Under the pieces are notes generated by a model, which saw only the letters and a program-made list of their open reading frames with translations, did not search any database and was not told where the DNA came from. From Incurvaria masculella (lineage: Eukaryota > Arthropoda > Insecta > Lepidoptera > Incurvariidae): a DNA stretch of 64,000 nt. This document shows positions 33,824-45,800 of the stretch, one piece after another. Location of the stretch: assembly GCA_946894095.1 (NCBI GenBank), contig OX335649.1, forward strand, positions 17,440,001 to 17,504,000. Direction: 5' to 3'. The translations under genes were made by a program, and so were the position numbers. Position 1 is the first letter of the stretch. Each line of letters opens with the position of its first letter.

Positions 33824-33943
33824 TTAAAAGGAAAACGTATGTGGGTCAAAGTCCAATGTGTGGCGTCTAGGGTGATACGGTTTACAGACCCAAATATAGT
33901 CGCAGTGCAAATTGGAGAGTTTGTTTTGCTGGGAACTGAGGCC

Positions 33944-34190
33944 TTAGTCTGACTTCTCATATAAATTGGCGTTTACGCCAAACCGATCGACTAGCGTTTT
34001 CAAATGTATGGAGAATTGAAGAGCGCGGGTAGTGGGCGTAGCAATGTACCGTATGGGAGTTGTCTCTCTTGGCCGTAGATAAGTTTTCCGACTCCGCGTC
34101 ATACAAATAGGTAGTCTGAGTTGGTTTTTGACAGGTTGAAGAAATAAAGCTCGTTTGCGTTTGATGTTATTACGTAACTTTGAAGGTTAC
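33944..34190. mobile_element. Degenerate relative of the MITE at 5997
   Basis: Left part shares AAATTGGCGTTTACG and AAACCGATCGACTAGCGTTT with the 5997 copy. The right terminus is decayed (CGTAACTTTGAAGGTTAC). Confidence 0.5.
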
Positions 34191-34242
34191 TATTGCAAAC
34201 TTGACTATTGAATTTCGGGAGCCAATTCGAGCTGCGGCAATG

Positions 34243-34616
34243 TTTTTTTTTTATGTGACTGGACATGGATGGCTAATACCACACGTTCAGTCATGGTATT
34301 AGCCCAACACACCACATGGGAACTAGGTGCCATGCCAGGACCTTCCTTATATTGCACGGCTACATTGAACTGGATGGAAAACACGGACAATTTTCATTGC
34401 CGCTTCGACCATCTTTCATCCAATGCGATGGTACCAACCCGGGCGGGATAAACCCTACCACCTAGTAAGTAAGGAAGGGGACCTACAGCTTAACGTGGAA
34501 TCCGAACCACGGCCAGCCTCTCTCAACGGTCGAATGGTCACCCATCAAAGACCAGACCGGACCCAGCGTTGCTTAACTTCGGAGAGCGATCGCCGAAGTG
34601 TCGCGCCACTGGGCCA
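34243..34616 (-). mobile_element. 5S-head SINE
   Basis: Very close to the copy at 19913-20295, including the 5S-like stretch (reverse of CCAGCGTTGCTTAACTTCGG at 34563-34582). The 5' end is cut short and followed by a repeated GGGCCACTGGGCCAC. Confidence 0.75.
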
Positions 34617-36655
34617 CTGGGCCACAAGGCTTTACTCTGTGGCACATGACGCGCTGCTGACTTCCCATACAATTATTTGGACAGTATGTTCATAAGGCGG
34701 CGACACCCGCTTGGCTTGGACGCTTCTGCTCCCTTTTATGTTCTGTGGTCGAAACTCAGAACCATACTTTAGCATAGATCGTTGAATAAGTTACGCAATC
34801 GTTTGATTTAAATACGGATTTAATTTTTAGGTATATCACACCACATCTTGAAGAAAATGTTATATTGACATACAAATTATCATGGCAATGGTAACTGAAC
34901 AGTGTTTTAAACGATTTTATTTAATGGAAGGGGTCGTATATTATTTACGTGAGGCGTTTTTGGCAATTTTCCCCCCTGTTGAGATGTCGTGAAATTTGGC
35001 TCGACCCCCTCCTCATCTCAAGAGATTTTACTAAATTGTAACGAGTGCAATTTCTATGATTTGTGATAAACATGTTTCACATGTTTAGGTTTCTTGCCAT
35101 TTTACACTGGTTCTTGCGGAAAAATAAATCACGTTATTTTTTCCGAGACCCTCTTCTCCTCCACGTAAGATTGGGTGAGATTCGGGTCGACTCCCCCTCC
35201 CCCCTAAACACCTCACGTAATTAATATACGTCCCCTAAGCACTAGGTAGGGAAACATCCATTTTAACAATTACGGCTAACATTTCGAGTTTTGCAAGAGC
35301 CACCCTCGCGGAGATCGGCGATCTCCGCCCACCCTATCCCCGCACTCCTCCCCCTACCCCTTCCTGACACCCCCAACCTCCGCACCGCCCTCCGACGTCA
35401 CCCCTAGAGTCTGCCGCACACGGCCAGTCGGCCCCGATGGCCAGCGGAGAAGGGATGTCCCGCGTGTACCGCAGTGCCAACAAAATGGGTTGATGCTTTC
35501 CCGAGTTAAGCTAAGACATTACATCAGGTGATTGTAAATAAGACTGTGCCTGAACTGTGTGGCTGCAATGTTATCCGCCATTCAATACACGATGATGTGA
35601 TTGGGGTGAGATTTTACTGCATTGCTACACAATGGTGCTCGATTTGGCGCATTCGGTAATCGTGCTATGTATGTAAAGGTTCATAGAGATGTTTAACTTT
35701 TCATTACGATGCATAATGTCACACGATTTACTTATATTTTAATAAAAATCTTATCGAAACTTTCAGAACAATAAGCTCGCGTGAATGTTCAAATATTGGC
35801 ACGTATATCTGAAGGTTAAAGTTCATGAGGATATCTCAGCAGCGCATAAATGTTAGCACATCTTGATTTGTATTTGCATAGTTATTTATAAATAAATACA
35901 TGTGAATTTATTACATGGTTACAATCAGTTATGCCTACATAATTCTCCAGATACGTTTATGTTTTTGATTAATGCATTATTCTAATTCAAACCGTATTTT
36001 GAGGGTTCTTTCCATCGATTTTCATTTCGTTAGCAGACATTTAATTGAAATATTTTTACACTGTAGCCTTTTTTAATAAAAAATGTGCGAAATATATAGC
36101 ATTATGCAGTAAGATCGCAGCATATGTGGAACTATAATTGTATCCTCCGGATTATTGTCATAGTATGAAGTTCATAAACGCTGTTCAATTACGTGTTGTA
36201 TTATGTTTACGAGGCTTACGAAGCGAGTCACTTATCTGTCACTGTACTAAGTTCTAGGTCACGCTAGGGCCTGTATATTCAGGCCCTTACGGTTAAAACG
36301 ATTTAATGAAAAAGTTTCCGATGTAAAGGAACTATAAATAAAAGTGAGTTGTGTATTAGCTAACTCGATCTCACTTTTTACCGTTATATGCGACGATTAA
36401 GTCTGTACCATCGCATTGGTTGAACACTGGTTGAAGCTGAAATGTAATTTGTACAGTCCGTATGTTCCACCCAGTGGTGATGTATATATTCTTTGACCCA
36501 GTTCAATGTAGCGGTGTGTTAGACTATAATATCATCACAAGGCCTCATGTCCGGTTCCATAGAAAAGGTCATTCTTTCTTCATCGAAATTCATGCATGTT
36601 TTTCATGGATGTCATTAGTACATCAAAAGGTTTAATTAAATTTGTTTGTTTCCAG
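34617..36655. other. Upstream region of the plus-strand elongase; GC-rich patch at 35290-35490
   Basis: No coding block is seen. The CpG-rich patch lies about 1.3 kb before the first coding exon of the elongase and is a candidate promoter or untranslated exon. Old SINE body fragments are present at 36402-36565 (TACCATCGCATTGG block). Confidence 0.35.
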
Positions 36656-36802
36656 GAAAGTGACTACTTCAGCACATAATGAGGTCAGGTTCATGACACA
36701 CAAGCGTCTCTGACATCCGGTACCCTCATCAGATCCATTGGTTCGGCACACCCCGGCAGAACGCAGACACAGCTACCGCGGAGTTAGTCAACGGAACCAA
36801 AG
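36656..36802 (+). promoter_or_regulatory. 5' UTR part of the plus-strand elongase, with two short uORFs
   Basis: A good acceptor (TTTGTTTCCAG, AG at 36654-36655) precedes the segment, so an untranslated first exon probably lies further upstream. Two tiny upstream frames occur: 36679-36696 (5 codons) and 36693-36713 (6 codons). They overlap by four bases, with ATG inside the stop context of the first (ATGA). Both end before the main ATG at 36803. Confidence 0.5.
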
Positions 36803-36863
36803 ATGGCGCTGTACAACAATTCCTTCACCAAATTCTACCACCGCATTTTTACGGAGCTGGCAG
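36803..36863 (+). CDS. Elongase (+) coding exon 1
   Basis: Start ATG in AAAGATGG context; encodes 20 residues beginning MALYNNSFTKFYH plus the first base of an Asp codon. The donor is GCAG/GTATGC at 36863/36864. The start is chosen because the only upstream ATGs open tiny frames. Confidence 0.85.
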
Positions 36864-39800
36864 GTATGCATGCAAAATAACAGTCGTATTGTGAAATTGA
36901 GCTGTTAATTATATTTCTGCCATTTCTTTGTACGAAATGTAAGTCAATCTTTTTTTTTTCTCCTCAAGCAGTTCGTCAAAGTGATTGTTATTGGAATTGT
37001 GCGTGTGTAGATGGCGCCACAGTCGTTCGCCGTATTCTGCTATAACTCCTCAAAAATATTAAGTTACAGACTATAACTGTATTGGCGAGCACACAAAGAA
37101 GTTAAATATTTAATTTCATTAAATGAATTGGTAATGAACTGAGCTAATTAAAAATGGTAACTTTTTATGGTTTGTTTATAGAGTTCTAGCTTAAACGGCA
37201 ACGACCCTGTGCCATCTAATTTGACTCACACACTGGCTTAATATTGGTTGGGGAAAAAGTTTCTTCGCATTTTTTAAGAAAATTCAAAACATTTTTTAAT
37301 ATGGTTTATTTACATTTAACTAAAGTATGTAGGTACCATTTTGTTCGATAACTTTTTGCCATCTTGTAGGTAGGGACATGATCCCATTGCTATAGAAATA
37401 TTGGGACTTCTGATCAATATACCGCGACAAGTGGTTATGGCAGTCCTCTCGTGATGTTAACCTGTAATGGAAATCTGAAGGTGCAAGTTCAGGACTATAC
37501 GGCGGATGCATTAACACCTCCCAGCCAAACTCTCTTAGTTTTTGCTGAGTGGCTAAAGATGTGTGAGGTCTAGCGTTATCATGATGAAAAACCACACCCC
37601 TTATGTTGATTAATTCCGGCCGCTTTCTCTCAACTTCTTGCTTTAATCTCATCAGTTGTTCGCAGTAGATTTCAGAATCGATGGTCCTGCCTGGTGGTAA
37701 CAGCTCATAATGAATAATGCCCTTCCAATCCCACCACACACAAAGCATCACCTTGTTGCGAGTTAACCCGGGTTTCGTCACAGTCTGTGAAGCTTGACCG
37801 GCCTTTGACCACGACCTTTTTCGCACGTTCTTGTCGTACGTGATCCACTTTTCATCACCAGTTATCAGCTTTTTCAAAAATGGTTCGGTTTCATTACGTC
37901 GTAATAAAGAATCACAAATGAGTACACGGTTCATTAGGTTTCTTTCAGTGAGCTCGTGAGGTACCCAAATATCGAGCTTTTTTGTGTACCCAGTTTTTTT
38001 CAAATGCGCCAAAACTGTTTTGTGGTCAATTCCTAGTTCTTCAGCTACGTCGTAACTACTGATATGCCGATCTTGCTCCACTTTTTCAAAAATGGCATCC
38101 ATTTTATCCGTAATAGGGCGACCAGAGCGACGTGCATCTTTGACATCAAAATTTCCGGATTGAAAACGCTTAAACCAAATTTGTGCTACTCTCACAGACA
38201 CTGCACTAGGTCCATAAACATCGCAAATTTTTTTCGCGGCTTGCGTTGCATTTTTACCTTTTTTGTAGTAAAATTTTAAAATGCATCGAATTTCTTCATT
38301 AGATTCACTCATTTTGACAGTACGAAAAACAAATGAGAATCACACATTTTCCTAATTTGAATTTGGAATTATGTTCTTTAAAATTTAAACTTTCAATGAT
38401 ACCAAAACCAGCCAGATACAAATAGTATAGCCAAAGAGATTTTATTACAAGTTCATACATACTATAATGCGAAAAGACTTTTTCCCCGACCATTATATTA
38501 TTGGCCAGCATTTTTTAAGTTAAATCGATGGTTTAAATGCACGAAAATATTTAGAAACGTATTTTATCATACAGCAGTCGTCATTAAAACTAGATATGGT
38601 AATTAACCATTGTGCATGGTTGGCATTGGTTGATGCAATTTTAACAGCTGACATAATTTGAAAAGATAAGCATGTGCCTGCAGCAATTTTATTGAAACTA
38701 ATCTGGTATAACATTTAAATTATTATGAGGATTAAAAGGAACTATGTGCCATATAAATATATTTTAATAAATTACAGGATTATTTTTACAAACTTCTAAT
38801 TTTTTTTTTTTAATTTTTGCAAAAGGAAACATTTAAAAACAATTGATGACTTTAAATGAAAAACCAATCAAGCAGCTGTTATTATCAATGGTTATATTCC
38901 CAAGGAGTCTATCTTATATTTCGCTCGGCTATCTCGAAATATTTGCAAGATTATCGCTCCATTATAAAAATAAATGAAAATTTTAGGTTTATGCATAAAC
39001 TTATTCTTCTTAATTGATCTTTGGTATTATCACATATGGACTACATCCATTTTGGTATAGATACGATGTTGTCTCATTTCTTGTAAAATATTCCAAGTAG
39101 TGTTTTAAGATTATTAAGCACTACAAAGCTAAAAAGTACACAACAATGCTTGCTAATATTATAAAAGAATATTGGAAGCGTATTTTTCCTTTTTGGAGAT
39201 TTCGATCGAGTATACATATAGTTGCGCAAGCGCGCGCATTGTGCGTGTTACCAAATATTGTTTTCAATTTGGTAACAGTACACAAAGTGTGCATATGTGC
39301 TACAGCACGTTTTTTTTTACTTTATCCTTCCAATTACTTGGCATTATGACCAGTCAATTGTTAATGTTTCTTCTATCAAGTAAAGTTTCTGCTGTGGGTG
39401 CGAAAACCATTCAGATCATTCGGCTCTATAAATTTATGTAAATAAAAATAAATTTGAGCTGGAATAGTTGAGCATTCTTCCTGCGCCATCAAGCGTAGGG
39501 TCCAAATCAATCTCGATACAACCGTACCTCTATGTGTATAATTGTTACTCGCAACCTCATTATTTAATTAATTGTTCATCGATTTTCCTACGCAAAATCT
39601 ACAGTCGTTAAAAAAACTGTTTGTCAATCATTTATACTTAAAAGTAATCACTTTCTTTCTTTAAAAAGATGTCGCAGGACAAAAGATGAAATATTTTTTC
39701 AAATCTATTCGTTTGGTTGGGACTATGCTGTTATGTCAGTCTCATAGTGAATTTTAAATTTAATAATACCGTTAAGTTAGTTCTTGGGGAAGTTTACTCT

Positions 39801-42800
39801 TCAAAGCGTAAATTTTGAATATAATTTTTGACAAGTTCAATTTGTTTTCGTAGTTATGATCAAATAACAATTACGCGCCTTTTGTGCCCGTTTAATTAGC
39901 TTCAGATTCATAATAGTGCAGCATATAATTTTCAAAATATTTTGGTTTAAGCTAAACCCACAAAATTGTTGCAGATCCCAGGACAAATGACTGGTTTCTG
40001 ATCAGTGACCCCATTCCCGGCATGACCATCCTGGGTCTGTACCTGTACTTCACCCTGAAATGGGGCCCCAGATACATGGCCCACCGGAAGCCCTTCTCAC
40101 TACAGAATACCCTCATAGTCTACAACTTCGTTCAAGTTCTCGTCAGTGTTTTTCTCTTCTATGAGGTGAGTAACGCCTTTTCGATAATCTAGGTTATGTA
40201 TCTGTACTTCACCTACATAGAGCTGATCTAACTCGAGAATCCTCTCATCATCTACAACTTCGTTCAAGTTATCGTCAGTGTCTTCCTTTTCCTTGAAGTA
40301 AGTAAAATCTGCTCGATATTCCTGGGTCTGTACGTGTATTTCAACTGAAATTGAGCCTCGTACTGCATGACTCACAAAATAGCTCTTCTGACTGCAGAAT
40401 ACTTGTATTGTCTACAACTTCGTTCAAGTTCTATCAAATCAAATATTACTAATGGATGCATCACTTTTATCGGGTTTAATGTGTGGTGTATTATCTCTTT
40501 CTTGCATAATAATTAGGTAGCGCCCTAACGCTACTCAGATCGAAAAACCGCTAAAATAAAAAAAAAGACGGACGGACGGACGGACGTACAGCGGAGGCTT
40601 AGTAATAGGGTTCATTTTTCACCCTTCGGGTACGGAACCCTAAAAAGGAAGCGCGTCTAGAATGAGACCCACTGACGGCAATTTTCTCAAACTACCAATA
40701 CAACTTAAACGTATATTCCACTTGCAAACATAGCCGTAGACGTTTAGGAGGGCTTGTGTCGTTGGGAATAATTGATTCGGCGGACGTATTTCGGGACCAC
40801 ATTCACGCGCGATGGCGAGGGTTGGACTGTGTGGCACACGACCGTAAGCGGCCGGATTCCCATTGGATTATATGGTCAATATAACACTGACCGGGGTAAC
40901 GCCTATGTAACGCTAGTCCTTCCTTTTCTCTACTGTGGTCAAGTCAAGGTGGTATGAGTGCATTTCATTACGAATTTTCCACGGTTCGGAATCCATGCAA
41001 AACTGTAGGTCCCTTTCCCTGACTAGTTTAAGCCCACCTGGGTTACTATCCTCATGTAAATATGTATGAAATTGAAATCAAAATTCGTCTGTTTTTTCCA
41101 TCCAGTTAAATTTAGCCGCGCTTATAAAAGGAAGTTCCTGGAACGGCAACGAATTCCTTCGAGAATTCGGTGTGTTAGGCTCATATCAAAACGGTGAGCG
41201 AGGGCCGTCCATGTCCAGTCACAGAAAACACCGGCCAATTGCGAGTCGGACTCGCACACGAAAGGTTCCGTACCATTGTAGAAGATTTATTTCCTCATTC
41301 TTCCTTTAAATTCAGTTAAAGGACAGACGGACGAATATCGGTGGCTTAGTAATAGGGTCCCGATGGCATTCGGAAAAGCATTCGCATGATTGTTTCGGAC
41401 GCGTTCATTTATCAGAATCAAAAAATGCACAGAACAGCGTGAATCTTGAAGCATGCCGGATTATCGAGGTCAGGAAGTCAGGCCATGGATTCCGAAGTCC
41501 GCATTATGACGATGTTTTTGCATAGCGTTGCTGGTTGCATATCGGTCGACCGTCGGCTTATTTTCTGACGGTGCAGATGCAATCGTAAATATTTGGTTTA
41601 GACTTTCCTTCTAGACCAATCAACATTCAAGTTTTTGTTTGTCGATAAATCGCAATTCTAACCAGTCAGAGAACCCGTTCAGAAAACTATCGCGTTCTGC
41701 GGTTATTTGTGACTTTTTTCTAATATTCTATAGAAGATAAGTCTGTTAATTTTTTTTTATTTTGGATTTGAAATTAGAATTAATATCTGATTTGATGCTC
41801 CAAAATGAGTTTTGTTGATTTAAAATAATCTAGATGTTAAGGCTGTTCCGAAATTATTGCACTTTAAGCCACGAATTAATAATAAAAGTTTAATATAGTC
41901 ATATTACTTGCAGCGAAAACGATTTCACAATTTCAGGATTATTGGTTTTGTTACAATTTATTTAAATACGATTTTTATTTAACAGCGCCATCTAACGGTG
42001 TAAAACTTCTAATCGGCAATTACAACGAAACCATTAAACCTGAAATTGTGAATATGTTTTCGCTGCAACTACTATGGCTATACTTTTTGCGTTCTGTGTA
42101 AAAAAACATTGTATGGGTCGGAACATCCTTAAGCAAAGTTTTTTTAACGGCCAATTCATAATAAGTGAATGAATCATTTTCATATAATGTTGTGGACTTC
42201 ATTCAATGATCGATAATCGAAATTAAATTGGATGATCAAAAAATATTAGTAACTTTTAGATTCAATAATTTCATCACAATTCATATGTGCGAAAACAATA
42301 TGGTGAGGAAGAACTGTTTTGATCTCATCAACTAAGTAAAGTTGCAGAATTATTTACTAATTGAGACTACCTATTTCTTTTTAACCTGTATTTGAAGTTT
42401 AATCAAAAATCTGCCAATCATTTCACGATCGGTTTATTATCTAAAATAGAACACCTTAGTTTTGACATTTAATTTGTAATTGTTGCCCTGAGTAATTACA
42501 CAAAATCAATTGTTAGAGCGCCGAGCAGGACAGAGCAATTTGATAAAAATTGTTTTCTTGGAAACCATCACTAATAGATGCTAGTTTCTTGGCATAAGAT
42601 CTTTAATATACAGGAAATTATTGTTAAAATTTACGACTAATAACAAACTAACGAACTTTCTTAGCATAATAAGATATATTATAAGTATTCCCAATACTGA
42701 GATGATTCTGCAATTATGGGCCGAAAAAACTTTATTATATATTAAGACTATGACGATTGCTGAGGGTTTCAATCTTCAAATGATGACATTTTCATTGCAG

Positions 42801-45800
42801 GGGTTGGACGCAGGCTGGCTCCGACACTACAGCTGGAAGTGTCAACCGGTCGACTTCTCCGATAGTCCAGAGGCCATGAGAGTAAGTACAGGCATCCAGA
42901 TATCCAGTATAGACTAGATTCAAACAGATAAAGCTTACACGTTCATTGGTGCCTTTTAGTTGAGGGTCTGGCGTAAGCCATGTCGAGCTTAACATACAAA
43001 AAAAAGAAGTTTCATCATAAAGTTCGGCTTTGACACCAGATAATACTTATAAGAATATACGTATTATTGTGTAAGCAACTTGATGCTGTTTCTTTTTTTT
43101 TTGTTCTAGGTCTTTTGGTTAAACTGTTCTATAAAATATTGTTTGGCAGTAGCATTTATATCTAAGTATGTATTTCATTACTGTGGACGGAAAACTGGTA
43201 AAGTTTCTTTGTGGATTCTTCTTTACTGAGTTTATCGAATCCGTAGATCAATCAGTTTTTGACTTAACTTAGTGTAGTTTGACTACCAAAAAAGTTTAAA
43301 TAAATTAAATTAAATTAAAAATTAAATGTTTCAAAAATGTCTGGTAAACAAACAATATTTGGTAAAGAAGTCAACAGATCAATAAAACTCATAGTAAATC
43401 ATAGATTTTATTAAATTTATTTGTAGTCCATTGATAAAAACCTATGGTGGAACCAGCGAGCATGGAAGGACGGAAGTAAAAACCGAAATTCGTATATGGC
43501 GGCACTGTAGCCACGAGTTAGTATAAAACGACTAAATATATTTAGTTCGCTTACAAACCTACAAGGGTTATACAATTTCCCGGGCGTTGTTTTCGGGAAA
43601 TACGGAAGCATACTAGATTTTAGCAGCGAGATAGATAAATAAACGACCTAAGAAGTTTCGTACACGTATCTAATTTAGATTGATCGACTGTTACAGGATG
43701 CCGTTCCACCTGACACAGCTAGATCAGAAGTGGAACGGATATTGTGGACTGTACACTCTATGAATCGGATAAAAACTCACTCATTTGAGCTTAAAAAATA
43801 CGTTTCCACCGAACCAGTACATGAGTCAAACTGGTTTCGCATGGAGGTGTGCCCAATCTACAAATGCTATTTTTAATACCGTTAATCGTTCCATAAGACA
43901 CTAGTGCTTCGAACTGGTCAGATTGTATCCACCACACATCGGCCAATGTAAGCGTACAAATAAACGCAACAATACCAAGGTTAATAGAGCAACTGATGTT
44001 ACATTGCAGTTAATAAAATTTACAATGTAGATTCTTGTACGCATTAAAAACATCAGCCGCGATGACTTTTAAAAATTAACAATTATGTGATTGCAGTTAA
44101 TCTAGTAAGGCAATCGCTAAGGTGCATCGGTAATTATTTGTGTAACTGCGTACATCGATGCATAAAACGTGCCTCCGTAAAACTAAGATTAATTATAACA
44201 CTGTAAATACTCAACAAGTGAAGCCGTTTTGACGTACATCAGGAATAACATAAAATATATTCAAATCTCGGCCCAAAACCAAAGTAGACTAGGAGGTCGC
44301 GACAAAAATGGTAACGATAACGTAAATGGCTGAAACTGGTTTCACGGGATAAAGACCAACCCTCTGAAGCTAAATGTGTCAGTTTGCCTGTTCCAAGTGG
44401 TTGCGTTACGTAGATAATGGGCCTGAAAAACTAGTTATGGTGACAAAAAAATATATATGATAAGGCAAATGGATGCAAATAACGAAGCATGAAAGTATCA
44501 GTGTATTCTTGCTTAGCAATACAAAAACTCAACAAACATTTGGTTGCATTTCGTAGTTATAGGCGATTTAGGATACAGCTAAAACTTAAGGTATATTTAA
44601 GTATTTAATTAAAAAACCGACTGGTTTTTGTTGTATAATTAATAGGTGTCAATGTTTCCAGACAATCAGTATATTCATCAGCAGGTACATACAAGCATCT
44701 ATTTTATATAGTCAATCTAGATAACGCAACCACTTGGCGCAGGCAGACCGACATAGTTAGCATCAGAGGGTTGGTCTCTAACATGTGAACCCAGATTCAG
44801 CCATTTACCTTATCGTGACCAAAAACGTCGTGACCTCCCGGAATAAAGCGACTTGTGGCCCAGGGAAGGACTAGCCTTTCATACGTTCAAACCTTGGCCC
44901 CGTTCATGCACAACTTTCTTTATCTTTCTGAGTTATAAGTACTTTTTTTAAGAATTCGAATCCCATGGTTCAGAATAGCATTGAACGATGATAAAACTTA
45001 ATATGGGTCGGCGGTGGAAAATATTATTTGTAAACACGGAACAAGGTTAGCGAAGACCTTTGTCTGTTCTTATTCGCTGTGTAACTTACTTGTTCAAGTG
45101 TAATGTAGTGCTGTATGAATGATAAACAAATAATAAACAACATCTAACTTACAATTTGTGGCATTCGTCTCATTGCATTGCACAAATATGTACATTTATA
45201 CAGTAATATCAACAAATACTTTAAGGGCCGAGTGCACGAAAGGAGAAAAAATCAAAATCAACGTCAAAGTATGATCAAACACGTCACTTTGTGTGGACAG
45301 TATGGAAGGAGCTCTATGCGTATCACTAAAAGTAACGTGTTTGAACATTGATTAACTCAGTCATCTCTTCGTGCAACCGGGGCTAAAAGACCAACCTTTG
45401 CAAATATTGTGAGTGGGGAGTGTCACACCACGTGGAAAGCTAAGCGGTGCACATGACGTACCACGTGGTTCCACTTACATCCAATTAGACACTAATGGGG
45501 GTCAAGTTATTGTGGAGATGGCTTCTAATTTGACACGATTTGTCTCGTTTTTTGGAACTTTGTAATGGTATATATATAAAAAATATTACCAGTGAAAATC
45601 ATATGCAAATAGATAACATCAGATCTTAGGTATTTGGCGCTGTAATAACGTTTTAAGAAATTATGTTCAGATTTGATTTTTCTTAAGTAATTTTTATCTT
45701 AGGGTACCCGGAGATTGCCTTATTGAGAACTCGTTTTGCCAATATTTTGTAAACGGACAGAAAGAGCGGAGAGCTTACTGCTTTGTCATCTAGATATACT

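Noticed and set aside
40100..40375. Minus-strand 91-codon open frame across elongase exon 2
   Set aside because: It is the antisense of the real exon and its two decayed tandem copies; the repeated residues in it merely mirror the exon repeats.
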